Of a stretch of 64,000 nucleotides of DNA, positions 53,454-63,700 are shown one piece after another. The translations under genes and the position numbers were made by a program. The notes beneath the pieces are model-generated. The model was not told where the DNA came from, did no database searches, and saw nothing but the letters and a program-made list of their open reading frames with translations. Source of the stretch: Kineosporiaceae bacterium (lineage in GTDB: Bacteria; Actinomycetota; Actinomycetes; Actinomycetales; Kineosporiaceae); NCBI GenBank assembly GCA_016713225.1, contig JADJPO010000002.1, positions 248,001 to 312,000 of the forward strand, in the 5' to 3' direction. Numbering within the stretch: position 1 is the stretch's first letter; every line of letters starts with the position of its first letter.

Positions 53454-54361
53454 CCTCGGCCCTGACCCTGGCCACGCTACTGGCCACTGCACTGCTGCAC
53501 GCTGCACCGGCCATGGCGGCCGCGACCCCGCCGCCCGTCGTGGGGTGTGACCCTCAGTTCGATGTCTGCGACGTGGGAGTCGGGCAACCGGCGAGCCCGG
53601 GCGACCCCACTCGCCCGCCGTCCAACAATGGCGCCGCCGTACCCTGCTCGGTTCGCCAGGGATCGATGTTCGTCGCAGTGCCGTGTTCGAGCAGCGCGGG
53701 CTCGTGGTCGAACGCCTTGCAGTGTTACCTGCGGGCGTACTCGCCCCCTCCTGCCTTGTCCGATCCGGTGTGGGGAGGCCACACCACCGGGGCGATCTAC
53801 TTGTGCACCACGGCGTTGACGCCGTCGACGCGGCGGGTGTGGTTGGCCGCGCCTCCAGTAGGGGTGACTCCCGAGCAGTTGGCGTTGCAGGCGCTGGCGA
53901 GTGTGCAGCTGCCCAAGCCGGTGGTGCAGCGCTCACCCTCGCAGGCGAACAACGACAACGGTTCCCCCTATACCTGGGTGAACCTGTGGACGTGGTGGTG
54001 GACGACGCCCGCGACCTGGCAGCCGCGGACCGCCACCGCCCGGGCCGGGGCACAGTGGGCCACTGTCACGGTCCGCCCGACGCGCATGGTCCTGAACCCC
54101 GGGGACGGCGCCGCGCCGGTGACCTGCGCCGGGCCGGGCCGCGCCTGGACCGAGGTCGACGCCGACACCGAGCCCGGTTCCGACGTGTGCGCCCACCGCT
54201 ACACCCGGATCACCCGGTCCGGGCCGCTGACCGCGACGTTGTCGGTGCAGTGGACCGTGACCTGGCAGGGCTCGGGTGGGACCTCGGGCGTGCTGCCCGA
54301 CATGCAGACCACGACCGCGACATCCTTTGTGGTGCAACAGATTCAGGTGGTGACCCGATGA
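53441..54361 (+). CDS. Secreted hypothetical protein
   Basis: 306 residues with a Sec signal peptide (LTSALTLATLLATALLHAAP, cleavage near AMA-A). The mature part contains two Cys-bounded segments (CDPQFDVCDVGVG; CSVRQGSMFVAVPC) and a Trp-rich beta domain (YTWVNLWTWWWTTPATWQPR; ATLSVQWTVTWQGSGG). Similar secreted proteins accompany Tad-like clusters of actinobacterial elements; function unknown. The stop overlaps the next ATG. Confidence 0.65.
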   Translation: MHRLTSALTLATLLATALLHAAPAMAAATPPPVVGCDPQFDVCDVGVGQPASPGDPTRPPSNNGAAVPCSVRQGSMFVAVPCSSSAGSWSNALQCYLRAYSPPPALSDPVWGGHTTGAIYLCTTALTPSTRRVWLAAPPVGVTPEQLALQALASVQLPKPVVQRSPSQANNDNGSPYTWVNLWTWWWTTPATWQPRTATARAGAQWATVTVRPTRMVLNPGDGAAPVTCAGPGRAWTEVDADTEPGSDVCAHRYTRITRSGPLTATLSVQWTVTWQGSGGTSGVLPDMQTTTATSFVVQQIQVVTR

Positions 54362-55008
54362 CCACGACCGTGCGTGCCCCGCAGGCCCCGGCGCCGGCCC
54401 GGACTCCGTTGTCGACGCGGCAGCGTCGTCCGGGTTGGGCGGCGCTGGCGGTGACCCTGATCCTGGGGTTCGCCGCGTTGGGTGCCTTCCTGTATCTGCG
54501 GGCCGGGGCCAAGGTGCCGGTCGTCGTGGTGGTCGCCGACGTCCCGGCGGGGCATGTCGTGCAACGCACGGACGTCTCGACCGTGGCCGTGGCGGGCGGG
54601 GTCACCGCGGTGGCCGGCTCACATCTCGACTCGGTGGTCGGGCAGACCGCGACCGTGCACCTGTTGCCGAACATGTTGCTGCAGCGCTCGATGCTCACCG
54701 ATCAACCGGCCCTGTCCGCGGCGCAGGCCGCGGTCGGGGTGGCCGTGAAGTCCGGTCAGATCCCCGCCGGTGGTCTGAGCCCTGGCGACACCGTCGATGT
54801 CGTGGCGCTGCCCGGTGCGGGCACGTCGTCCGGGGTGCAGCCCGCCAAGGTGATCGTGACCTCGGCGCGGGTCGACAGCGTCCGAGAGGATCCGGCGCAG
54901 ACCGGCGGCAGCGTGCTCACCCTGATCGTGCCGCGGGAGAGCGCCGGCGCGGTCGCCGCGGCGAGCGGCGCGGGACGGATCGCCGTGATCGAGGTGGCTC
55001 CTCGATGA
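54358..55008 (+). CDS. SAF-domain pilus assembly protein (CpaB/RcpC-like)
   Basis: 216 residues. One N-terminal membrane helix (WAALAVTLILGFAALGAFLY) and an SAF domain (VVVADVPAGHVVQRTDVSTV; LPNMLLQRSMLTD) match CpaB/FlgA-type periplasmic proteins of Tad systems. The remainder (GVAVKSGQIPAGGLSPGDTV) is the RcpC-like region. ATG 54358 overlaps the upstream stop; its stop overlaps the CpaE-like gene. Confidence 0.8.
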   Translation: MTTTVRAPQAPAPARTPLSTRQRRPGWAALAVTLILGFAALGAFLYLRAGAKVPVVVVVADVPAGHVVQRTDVSTVAVAGGVTAVAGSHLDSVVGQTATVHLLPNMLLQRSMLTDQPALSAAQAAVGVAVKSGQIPAGGLSPGDTVDVVALPGAGTSSGVQPAKVIVTSARVDSVREDPAQTGGSVLTLIVPRESAGAVAAASGAGRIAVIEVAPR

Positions 55009-55856
55009 TCCTCGCGGTCTGCGCCGACAAGGGATCCCCGGGGGTGAGCACCACGGCTCTGGCCCTGACGATGGCCTGGCCGCGGCGCGCCGTCCTGCTC
55101 GAGGCCGACACCCGCGGCGGTGACCTGGCGTTCTGGGGACGCCGCCCCGACGAGGCGGGCCTGACCCCCGCGGACGGCGCCCTGCTGCCTGCCGAACCGT
55201 CGCTGATCACCTTGGCCGCCGATGCCCGTTCCGGTCTCGCGCCCCAGGCGTTGCCCCGCTACGCCCAACCCACCCGGTGGGGCATCGATGTGATCCCGGC
55301 ACCGCCTGCCGCCCCAGCGTTCTCGCCGCTTCGCCCACTGTGGGACGGCGTCGCCGCGCACGCCGCGTCCTGGCCGGACCTGGTGGTCGCCGACCTGGGC
55401 CGCTTCCACGGCGGCGCCCCTGCGGCGCCGCTGGCTCGGGCGGCGTCCGCGGTGTTGGTGCTGACCAGCCACAGCGTCGAAGGGCTCTATCACGCCCGCG
55501 ACCGGGTCAACGAGCTGGTCCACACCCTCGGCGACCCATCACGCTCCCGCGGCCTCGTGGGGGTCGTGGTCCGCACCAGCCGTCGAGACCACGGCGCTGC
55601 CGAGGCCCAGATCGCGGCCATGCTCGCCGCTGCCGGCTCACCCGTGCCCGTGGTCGGATCGGTGTGGCACGACCCGGCAGCTGCGGCAGCGTTGCGGGCC
55701 GGGAACCCCGCGCCGCGTCGACGGCGCCGCGGCGACCTGGTGGCGTCCATGTCACGCCTGGTCGAGGGGATCGGGCGGTGGTGGCCCGAACTGACCGCGC
55801 CGCGACCCGGCGAGAACACCCAGGTCGCCCCTGCTGCGGCCGGGGCCACCCGGTGA
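55005..55856 (+). CDS. CpaE/MinD-like ATPase
   Basis: 283 residues. It is a SIMIBI-class ATPase with a deviant Walker A (CADKGSPGVSTTALALTMAW), LLEADTRGGDLAFWG and the Walker B-like DLVVADLGRF. CpaE-like proteins localise Tad machines. The switch Lys of canonical MinD is represented by Lys9 in ADKG. Coupled by four-base overlaps to both neighbours. Confidence 0.75.
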   Translation: MILAVCADKGSPGVSTTALALTMAWPRRAVLLEADTRGGDLAFWGRRPDEAGLTPADGALLPAEPSLITLAADARSGLAPQALPRYAQPTRWGIDVIPAPPAAPAFSPLRPLWDGVAAHAASWPDLVVADLGRFHGGAPAAPLARAASAVLVLTSHSVEGLYHARDRVNELVHTLGDPSRSRGLVGVVVRTSRRDHGAAEAQIAAMLAAAGSPVPVVGSVWHDPAAAAALRAGNPAPRRRRRGDLVASMSRLVEGIGRWWPELTAPRPGENTQVAPAAAGATR

Positions 55857-57295
55857 GCGCGGTGAGCGCGACCCACGCGGCGGCGTCCGACGTGGACTAC
55901 GCCCTGGTGCGGGCGTTGCAGGAGCGGGTCGCGGACCTGATGACCCGGCACAAGCAGACGCGCGAGCAGCAGGGCCTGGCGGGACTGGCACCGGCCGATG
56001 AACGGCAGTTGGCGATGAGTCACGCCGCCGAGGTGGTCGCTCGTCACATGCAGACCCTGCTCGCGGCCGGCGCCGACCTGCCCGATCCTGGCGTGGACCG
56101 CCGGCTGGTGGAGGCCATCGACGCCGCGATGTTCGGGGCTGGTGCCCTGCAGGAGCTGCTGGATGACCCCGACATCGAGAACATCGACATCAACGGCTGC
56201 GACGAGGTGTGGATCACCTATGCCGACGAGCGGGGCAAGGTCCGCGGTCGCCCGGTCGCGGCCAGCGACGAAGACCTGGTGGACGTCGTGCGCACCCTGG
56301 GTGCCTACGCCGGCCTGAACGCCCGACCGTTCACCCCCGCTCACCCCGAGCTGGATCTACGCCTGCCCGACGGGTCCCGGTTGTCGGCGGTGATGGCCGC
56401 CTCCGAGCGGCCACTGATCTCGGTGCGCCGCAACCGGTTCCCGCAGATGTTCCTCGCCGCCGTGCCCGCGACCGCGCGCCGCGCCGGGCATGCCCGCAGC
56501 GGGACGGCGCCGCAGACCCTGCTCGACCTGGGCACCGTCGATGAGCAGTTGGCGGCGTTCCTGCAGGCCGCGGTGACGGCGCGCTGCAACATCGTGATCG
56601 CGGGGGCCACGGATGCCGGCAAGACCACGCTGCTGCGCGCACTGATCAACTGCATCCCGCCGCACGAGCGGTTGATCACCGTCGAACGTGCCCTCGAGCT
56701 CGGTGTGCGGATGCACCCCGAACTGCACTGGGACGTCGCCGAGATGGAGGAGGTGCTCCCGTCGGCCGACGGCGGCGGGGGCCTGACGATCGGGCAACTG
56801 GTGCGCCGCACCCGGCGGCAGAACCCGTCTCGGGTGATCGTGGGGGAGGTGCTCGGCCCCGAGGTCGTCGAGATGCTCTCGGCGATGAGCCAGGGCAACG
56901 ACGGGTCGTTGTCGACGTTGCACGCCCGGGATGCCGCCGACGTGTTCCAACGGTTGGCGACCTACGCCGCCCAGTACGAGGGCATGCCGTTCGAGGTCAC
57001 CCACGCTCTGATGGGCTCGGCCCTCGACCTCATCGTCTTCGTCCGCAAGAACCCGCGCCTGGGTGGACGCCGCACCGTCACCGAGGTCCTCGAGGTCACC
57101 GGCAGCAGCGAGGGACGCGTCACCCGGTCCCGGATCTTCACCGAGTCACCGGACGACGGCCGCGCCGTCCGCGACGGTGAGGTGCAGATCGCCAGGTGGC
57201 GGTTGCTGGCCGATGCCGGCTACGACGACGCCCGCTACCACCAGGCCTATGACGACGGCGCAGCCCACCGCGCCCTCACCGGGGGGCCACGATGA
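55853..57295 (+). CDS. cpaF: Tad pilus / type II-like secretion ATPase (TadA/CpaF)
   Basis: 480 residues. The hexameric motor of Tad pilus assembly has N-terminal helical domains, then IENIDINGCDEVWITYADER, Walker A IAGATDAGKTTLLRALIN (~245), the Asp/His box and Walker B RVIVGEVLGPEVVEMLSAMS (~325). GTG 55853 overlaps the CpaE-like stop; GTG 55862 is also possible. The frame is intact. Confidence 0.9.
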   Translation: MSAVSATHAAASDVDYALVRALQERVADLMTRHKQTREQQGLAGLAPADERQLAMSHAAEVVARHMQTLLAAGADLPDPGVDRRLVEAIDAAMFGAGALQELLDDPDIENIDINGCDEVWITYADERGKVRGRPVAASDEDLVDVVRTLGAYAGLNARPFTPAHPELDLRLPDGSRLSAVMAASERPLISVRRNRFPQMFLAAVPATARRAGHARSGTAPQTLLDLGTVDEQLAAFLQAAVTARCNIVIAGATDAGKTTLLRALINCIPPHERLITVERALELGVRMHPELHWDVAEMEEVLPSADGGGGLTIGQLVRRTRRQNPSRVIVGEVLGPEVVEMLSAMSQGNDGSLSTLHARDAADVFQRLATYAAQYEGMPFEVTHALMGSALDLIVFVRKNPRLGGRRTVTEVLEVTGSSEGRVTRSRIFTESPDDGRAVRDGEVQIARWRLLADAGYDDARYHQAYDDGAAHRALTGGPR

Positions 57296-58200
57296 CCGCG
57301 CTGAGCGTTCTGCCAGCGGGTGCCGTCCTGCAGCCGGGAGCGTTGGCTGCCGCGGTGACCGGCGCCGGGCTGGCCGTCGGGGTCGTGCTGTTGGTCGTCG
57401 CGGTGCGGGGCACGATCCCCGATGCGTCCCGCCCGCCGTCGCGGCTGGCCCGGTGGCGCGCACGGGCGGGGTCGGCGGCGTGGACCGGCCGGATCGCGGC
57501 GGCGGTCGGGATCGGGGCGGCGACCCTGCTGGTCACCCGCTGGCCGGTGGCCGCGGCCGGGTTGACGGCGCTGGTGGTGTGGTGGCCCCGCATGTTCGGC
57601 GGTACCCGCGGCGAGCAGGCCCAGATCGACCGGCTCGAGGCGTTGGTGACCTGGACCGAGGCGTTGCGCGACACGGTGGCCGCCCACGCCAGCCTCGAAC
57701 ACGCGATCCCGGCGACCACCCACAGCGCGCCGCCGCTGATCCGGCCCGCCCTGGTGCGCCTCGCCGGCCGGATCCGGGCCCGGACCCCGCTGGACGTCGC
57801 GTTGCTGTCGCTGGCGGCCGAACTGGACGACGCCTCCGCCGACCTGGTGATCGCGGCCCTGATCCTCAACGTGCGCCGCCGCGGCGACCGGCTCGGGGAG
57901 GTCCTGACCGGCCTGGCCGACACCGCCCGGGAGGAACTGGACCTGCGGCGCCGGATCTCGGCCGGGCGGGCGGGCCTGCGCCGCGGCGTCCAGATCGTGA
58001 TCGGGTTGACGTTGGGATTCGCGGTGTTCCTGTTCGTCTTCGGTGGCACCTATGTGCAGCCCTACGACACCGCCGGTGGGCAACTCGCGTTGGGTGTGGT
58101 GGTGGCGATGTTCGCCCTCGGGTTCACATGGATGAGGCACCTGTCGGCCTCCGAGCGTGCCCCGGCGTTCCTGAACCGGCCCGGGCAGGGGGCACCGTGA
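57292..58200 (+). CDS. tadB: Tad platform membrane protein TadB-like
   Basis: 302 residues. It has N-terminal membrane segments (LAAAVTGAGLAVGVVLLVVA), a central cytoplasmic T2SSF-type helical bundle (AVALLRDTVAAHASLEHAIP-like region with LDDASADLVIAALILNVRRR) and two C-terminal membrane segments (VIGLTLGFAVFLFVFGGTYV; GVVVAMFALGFTWMRHL). It is the inner-membrane platform that pairs with TadC. ATG 57292 overlaps the ATPase stop. Confidence 0.85.
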   Translation: MTALSVLPAGAVLQPGALAAAVTGAGLAVGVVLLVVAVRGTIPDASRPPSRLARWRARAGSAAWTGRIAAAVGIGAATLLVTRWPVAAAGLTALVVWWPRMFGGTRGEQAQIDRLEALVTWTEALRDTVAAHASLEHAIPATTHSAPPLIRPALVRLAGRIRARTPLDVALLSLAAELDDASADLVIAALILNVRRRGDRLGEVLTGLADTAREELDLRRRISAGRAGLRRGVQIVIGLTLGFAVFLFVFGGTYVQPYDTAGGQLALGVVVAMFALGFTWMRHLSASERAPAFLNRPGQGAP

Positions 58201-59156
58201 CCGCCATGGCGCTGGTGGGCGCCGCCATCGGTGCCCTGGTGTTCGCCGTGATCTGGCGGCTGGTCGCACCCCGCCCCTCCGCGTTGGTCCAGCTGGCCCG
58301 GTTCGACGCCCACCAAGCCCACGCGCAGCCCACCGGGCCGGGAGGGCTGACTGGACGGTCGAGTCTGGGCGATCGGTTGGCTGAGCCCCTCACCGGACCG
58401 CGCAACCCTGTGCAGCAGTGGACATCACGCGCCGGTGCCTGGATGGCGCAACGGCTCGCCGAACGCGGCGTCGCCTACACCTCGCTGCGGCAGGACCTGG
58501 CCCTGACCGGTGGATCGATGGAGGCCACCCTCGGCCGCAAACTGCTCGCGTTCACCGCCGGGTTCGTGGTCGTCGCCGGCACCGCCGTCGCGTTGCGGGT
58601 GGCCGCCGGGGTCGCGACGCCGCCCGCGGTGGTCACGGCGGCGGCGCTGGTGGTGGGGGCGGGGTTCGCGTTCCTGCCCGATGTCGAGGCCCGCCGGGAG
58701 GCGTCGAGGAAGCGGCGGGAGTTCCGTCGGGCCTTGGCCGCCTACCTCGACCTGGTCGCCCTGGAGATGGCCGGGTCGGCTGCCCCGACCGAGGCGCTGC
58801 CGAACGCGGCCCGCGTCGGGGGCGGCTGGTCGATGGCACTGCTGCGCGAGACCCTCTGGCGGGCAAGCCTGTCCGGGCAGGACCAGTGGGACGCCCTGAC
58901 CGAACTCGGCGCCCGGATCGGCGTCCCCGAACTGCGCGACCTGGGCGCACTGGTACGTCTGGTCGGGCGTGACGGCGCCCGGATCCGGCAGACCCTCACC
59001 GCCCGCGCCACCACCATGCGCCGCAAGGAACTCGCCGAGGCCGAAGGCGAAGCGGGGGAGAAGGACCAGTCGATGCGCCTGGCCCAGATCCTCATCGGCT
59101 TCGGGTTCATCGTGTTCCTCACCTACCCGGCGGTGATCAACGTGCTCGCCTTCTGA
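58197..59156 (+). CDS. tadC: Tad platform membrane protein TadC-like
   Basis: 319 residues. It has an N-terminal helix (ALVGAAIGALVFAVIWRLVA), a central pair of membrane helices, the T2SSF-like region (FRRALAAYLDLVALEMAGSA; RQTLTARATTMRRKELAEAE) and a final helix ILIGFGFIVFLTYPAVINVL. GTG 58197 overlaps the tadB stop. It forms the second platform subunit. Confidence 0.85.
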   Translation: MTAMALVGAAIGALVFAVIWRLVAPRPSALVQLARFDAHQAHAQPTGPGGLTGRSSLGDRLAEPLTGPRNPVQQWTSRAGAWMAQRLAERGVAYTSLRQDLALTGGSMEATLGRKLLAFTAGFVVVAGTAVALRVAAGVATPPAVVTAAALVVGAGFAFLPDVEARREASRKRREFRRALAAYLDLVALEMAGSAAPTEALPNAARVGGGWSMALLRETLWRASLSGQDQWDALTELGARIGVPELRDLGALVRLVGRDGARIRQTLTARATTMRRKELAEAEGEAGEKDQSMRLAQILIGFGFIVFLTYPAVINVLAF

Positions 59157-59202
59157 CACCCGTTGCCCCGCACCAGGATCCGACACCACGGAAGGAACCG
59201 AC

Positions 59203-59403
59203 ATGACCGAGATCCAACTGGCCCTGACCTGGCTCCGGGCCCGGCTACACGCTGCCCGCCCCGAACGCCCCCGCGAGGACGGCGGGGCGAGCATCGTCGA
59301 GACCGCGGTCATCATCGCCCTGTTCGTCGCCGCGACGATCATCATCGTCGGCATCTTGGTCGCCAAGGCCACCGAGGCCGCGAACTCGGTTCAAACCCAA
59401 TAG
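59203..59403 (+). CDS. Flp-type pilin
   Basis: 66 residues. The short basic leader ends REDGGASIVETAVIIALFVA, with a Gly-Ala/Ser cleavage position and Glu at +5 as in Flp/class III prepilins, and a single hydrophobic helix follows. This is probably the major pilus subunit. A GGAAGG-type ribosome site precedes ATG 59203. No prepilin peptidase gene is in the window. Confidence 0.8.
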   Translation: MTEIQLALTWLRARLHAARPERPREDGGASIVETAVIIALFVAATIIIVGILVAKATEAANSVQTQ

Positions 59404-59413
59404 TTCTGCCGCC

Positions 59414-59818
59414 ATGAGCCACACCGGGACGCCGCCGCCGAAGCAGCGGCGAGGGCACGAGGACGGGTACTCGACCATCGAGGCCGCGTTCACCCTGCCC
59501 GCGATGATCCTGTTGACGATGCTCGTGGTGCAGTACGCCCTGCTCTGGCACGGCCGGCACGTCGCGCAGGCCGCGGCGCTGAACGCCGTCCGCGCCGCCC
59601 GGACCTATCAGTCGACCGCCGAGGCCGGCCAGAACGCCGCCACCAGCTACCTCGCCCACGTCGCCCCGAACCTGCTCACCTCCCCCACGGTCACCACCAG
59701 CCGGACCGCGACCACCGTCACCGTGCAGGTCCACGCGAGGTTGCTGTCCGTCGTCCCGTTCGCCGACTTCGACGTCACCCAGACCGCGGCCGGTCCCGTC
59801 GAACGGTTCGTGTCATGA
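59414..59818 (+). CDS. TadE-like minor pilin
   Basis: 134 residues. DGYSTIEAAFTLPAMILLTM is the TadE-type N-terminal hydrophobic motif. Then come an Ala-rich helix (HVAQAAALNAVRAARTYQ) and a beta-rich C terminus. It is a pseudopilin-like subunit. The stop overlaps the following TadE/G gene. Confidence 0.8.
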   Translation: MSHTGTPPPKQRRGHEDGYSTIEAAFTLPAMILLTMLVVQYALLWHGRHVAQAAALNAVRAARTYQSTAEAGQNAATSYLAHVAPNLLTSPTVTTSRTATTVTVQVHARLLSVVPFADFDVTQTAAGPVERFVS

Positions 59819-60264
59819 CCGGCCGGCCTGCCGTCGAGGGTCGCCGTCCCCGGGGCGAGGAGGGGCTGATGGTCATCGAGTTGGCCATCCTCACCCCGTT
59901 CGTGATCGTGATGCTGCTGGTGGTGGTCGCCTTCGGCCGCGTCACCCACGCCCGGTCGCTGGTGGACGCCGCCGCAGCGGCCGGGGCCCGCGCGGCGTCC
60001 CTGACGAGCACGCCGGGGCAGGCCGACGCCGAGGGCCGCGCCGCCGCGCTGGCCGCGCTGGCCGGCGCCGGGTTGACGTGCACCGGGCCGAGCGTGGACG
60101 TCGACACCTCCGCCGTGCGCCCCGGCGGACACGTGGCGGTCTCGGTGCGGTGCACTGCCGACCTGTCCGCGCTCACCCTGACCGGCCTCGGCGGGGCGAT
60201 GGTGTTGACCGGGCAGGCCATCTCACCCGTGGAAGCCCACCGCGACCTGGGCAGTGCGCCGTGA
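59815..60264 (+). CDS. TadE/TadG-like pilus protein
   Basis: 149 residues. The N-terminal motif EEGLMVIELAILTPFVIVML is followed by the HARSLVDAAAAAGARAAS helix and a small extracellular domain with one Cys pair (LTCTGPSVDV; VRCTADL). It is a minor pilin of the Tad system. Four-base overlaps on both sides. Confidence 0.78.
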   Translation: MTGRPAVEGRRPRGEEGLMVIELAILTPFVIVMLLVVVAFGRVTHARSLVDAAAAAGARAASLTSTPGQADAEGRAAALAALAGAGLTCTGPSVDVDTSAVRPGGHVAVSVRCTADLSALTLTGLGGAMVLTGQAISPVEAHRDLGSAP

Positions 60265-60713
60265 ACCGGCCTGTGAACCGGCTTACCGCGCAGCGGGTCA
60301 GGGACGAGGAGGGCTCCCTGGCGCTGTACATGGCGGTGATGGCGGTCGGGTTGATGGCCATGGCCGGGCTGGTCATCGACGGTGGCGCAGCGATCGCCGC
60401 CCGGGGCCGCGCCGCCGACCTCGCGAACGAAGCGGCCCGCGCCGCCGCGGACTCGATCACCCAGACCTCCCTGCGCGCCACCTCGGCGAGCAACCTGCAG
60501 ATCGACCCTGTGGCCGCCGAAGCCGCCGCCCAACGCGTGCTCGGTCTGGGCGGGGCCAGCGGCGAGGTCAGCGTCGGAACCCGCGAGGTGACCGTGATCG
60601 CCCACGTCCCACGGCAGGCCGCGGTGCTGTCAGCCGTGGGGATCACCGATCTGACGGGCACCGCCGAAGCCACCGCGACGATCCTGCACGGTTTGACGAC
60701 AGGAGCCCCGTGA
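60261..60713 (+). CDS. TadG-like (putative Flp pilus assembly) protein
   Basis: 150 residues from GTG 60261. DEEGSLALYMAVMAVGLMAM and GLVIDGGAAIAARGRAADLA are the TadG signature (hydrophobic segment followed by DGG). It is shorter than the long TadG proteins that carry a vWA domain. The stop shares its final base with the ATG of the next gene. Confidence 0.75.
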   Translation: MNRPVNRLTAQRVRDEEGSLALYMAVMAVGLMAMAGLVIDGGAAIAARGRAADLANEAARAAADSITQTSLRATSASNLQIDPVAAEAAAQRVLGLGGASGEVSVGTREVTVIAHVPRQAAVLSAVGITDLTGTAEATATILHGLTTGAP

Positions 60714-63700
60714 TGCGCCGACCCCTCACCGTCCTGCGTGCCCTGGCCGCCGTCGTCGTCCTGGTCGCGGTCGTCGCCGGAATGCCCGTGCTCCTGGCCA
60801 CCACCGTCGGGAACCCCTGGCACAGCTGGCCCGACCTGATCGCCGGAGACCTGTCCGACACCGTGCTCGTCGCCGTCCTGGCCGCTGTTGCCTACCTGGC
60901 CTGGGCGCAGTTCGCTGTCGCCGTCATCGTCGAACTGGTCGCCGCCGCCCTGCGGATGCGGCGCCCGGTGCGGCTGGTCGGGATCTTCCCCGCCCAGCAA
61001 CGCCTGGCCCACACCCTGGTCGCCGCCGTGTTCGCCCTCGGGCCGCTGGCCAGTACCCCGACCCTCGCGCACACCATCCCGGACGCCGCACCCACCGCCA
61101 CCGTGGCCACCGCCCCCGCGGCCCTGCCGAGTACCCGAACCCCGCACACGCCAACGGCTCCCACGCCACCCAGCTACGTGATCACCGCTGGTGGGCCGGG
61201 CACCTACTGGGACCTGGCCACCGTGCACCTGGGCGCCGGGGAACGGTGGGGTGAGATCTGGGACCTCAACCGCGGACGACGCCAGGGCGACGGTGAGGTG
61301 ATGACCGACCCCGGCATGCTGCGGGTCGGCTGGACCGTCCTGCTCCCCGCGGACGCCGCCGCCTCGCCGTCCGCGGGTGCCGGAGCCGCCGGGGTGGGCG
61401 AGGTGGTGGTCGAGCCCGGGGACACCCTGTCGGGGATCGCCGCCGCGCACGACGTCGCGGACTGGCACCGGTTGTGGGCCGCCAACGCCGGGAGCGCTCA
61501 ACCCGGGGGCAAGCAGCTGACCGACCCCGACCACATCGAACCCGGCTGGGTCATCAACGTGTCGGCGACGGAGGAGAAGCCGGCTGGGGCGCCCACGGCA
61601 CGGCGTCCCAGGGCCGTACCGGAGGCGAACGGCCGAGAGCCCCGCACCGCAGCGACACCGCCCGCGCCGCCGGCGAACTCCGCTCCGCCCACGACACCGA
61701 CCCATCCCGCTGCCATGCCCACACCGACCCTCGCTGCGTCGCCGTCGTCGCCGGCCGCGGCGTCCCGGTCGGTGGAGTCAGCGCCGCCCGCTGCCACGCC
61801 CGGATCGCCCGCCGTACCCACCGCCGCGGGGCAGGCGCAACCCGATGCCGCGCAACCCGAACCGGCCCCGGACGAGGTGGACGGTCTCGCCGCGCTCGTC
61901 GCGGCCGGGCTCGGGTCGGGTTTCGTCGGGGGTATGGCGCTGCTGTCGATGGTCAAGGCCCGCCGCCAGCAACGCCGCTACCGTGCCCCGGGTCGAGCCG
62001 CGCCGCCGACGCCGATCAGTGCCGTCGCCACCGAACGTGCGGTGCGTTCGGCCAGCACCCGCGACATCACCTGGCTCGATGAGGCACTGCGGGGGTTGTG
62101 CCGTCAACTCGCCGGCGACCCCGGCGGTCGGCTGCCCGACGTGATGGCCGTCTGCCTGGACGCCGTCGGGGTGGAACTGGTTCTGGCGCAACCGGTCCGC
62201 CAGACCCCCGGCGACTGGCAGGCGCGCGACGGCGGCAATCGGTGGCACCTGGCCCGCGACGCGGCAACCGGGTTCGACCCCGAACACCGCGGTCGCTATC
62301 CCGCGCCGTACCCGGGGCTGGTCTCGGTCGGCTGCACCCCTGAGGGCCACACCTGGCTACTCGACCTGGAACACATCGCGGCCCTGGCCCTGACCGGCGA
62401 CCCGCAACGCTGCACCGACCTGGCCCGCTACCTGGCCGCCGAACTGTCCCAGAACCCGTGGCCCGAGCTGGTCTACCTCACCCTCGCCGGCCTCGACGAC
62501 GACCTGGTGGCGTTGAGCCCGGAACGAATCCAGATCGCCCAGAACCCCACCGAGATCACCCGCGCCGTCCGCGACGCCACCCGCCACGTGCAGGGCGTGC
62601 ACGAGGTGATCGACAGCATCGGCCTGGGAGTGCTGCCCGCCCGGCTGCTCAACGTGGCCGGCGACACCTGGTTCCCCGAAATCCTCATCCTGGCCACAGA
62701 CGCCCCCCAGGAAGCGGGCCTGGGCGAGCTGCTCACCACCCTCGGGCAGGGCGTGCGTACCGGGCAGGTCGTCGTCGTCACCGGCGCCGACGCCAGCCGT
62801 GTCGGTCGCGAATGGCGACTCGAGGTCACCGCCGACGGCCACCTGCACGTGCCCCGCCTCGGCCTGCACCTGACCGCCCACCGCCTGACCAGCACGGCCG
62901 GTCGGGAACTCGCGGCCCTGCTGGGCACCGCCGCCGCCCTGGACGACGCCCCCGTCCCGGCCGCGCACGGGGACCGGGACTGGGAGCAGTTCGCCGACGC
63001 CCACGGCGGTCTGCGCCCCGAACTGGTCACGGTGACCCCCGTCGCGGCGTCCCAGAACGGCGGCACCCGGCCGGACGACGTCCCACACCTGGGCCTGGCC
63101 GGCGCGCAGGCGACGTCCTCGGTCCTGCCCTCACCCACACCCACCTACGTGGCGACCGCCGCGACCACCGCCGCCGAGGTCGTGGCGTTGGCCCCCGCGG
63201 TACCCGAACCCGTGACCCGCCGCGTCGCCGACGCCGACTCGGCCCTTGACGCCGACCTCGCCGCCTGGCACGACCCGACCCGGGCCGTGCCGACGGTCCG
63301 CGTCCTCGGCCCGGTCCAGGTCGAAGCACCCGGGACGCTACCCGCCGGCAAACCGCGGCGAGCGTGGAACACCGAGGTCGTGGCCTACCTGGCGACCCGG
63401 GGCCGCGCCCTGAGCGCCGAACAGATCGCCGCCGACCTGTGGCCCGCAGCCAGTGGCGTGGCCGGGTCGGGTCGGTTGCGGCAGGCCATCTCGGTCGTGC
63501 GGACCTGGCTCGGCCAGGACCCCGCCACCGGGCAGCCCTACCTGCCGCCCGCCGCACCCGGCACCGACGGACGCGGCGGCCTGTACCGGGTGCAGGGAGT
63601 GCTGGTCGACGCCGACCTGATGGCCCGGCTCCGGTTGCGGGGCACCACCCGCGGCGCCGACGGGATCACTGACCTGCAGGCCGCGCTCGACCTGGTCACC

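Noticed and set aside
52842..60713. Interpretation of the pilus operon as a general type II secretion system
   Set aside because: There is no secretin and no GspG-like pseudopilin; the TadB/TadC pair, Flp-like pilin and TadE/G set fit Tad instead.
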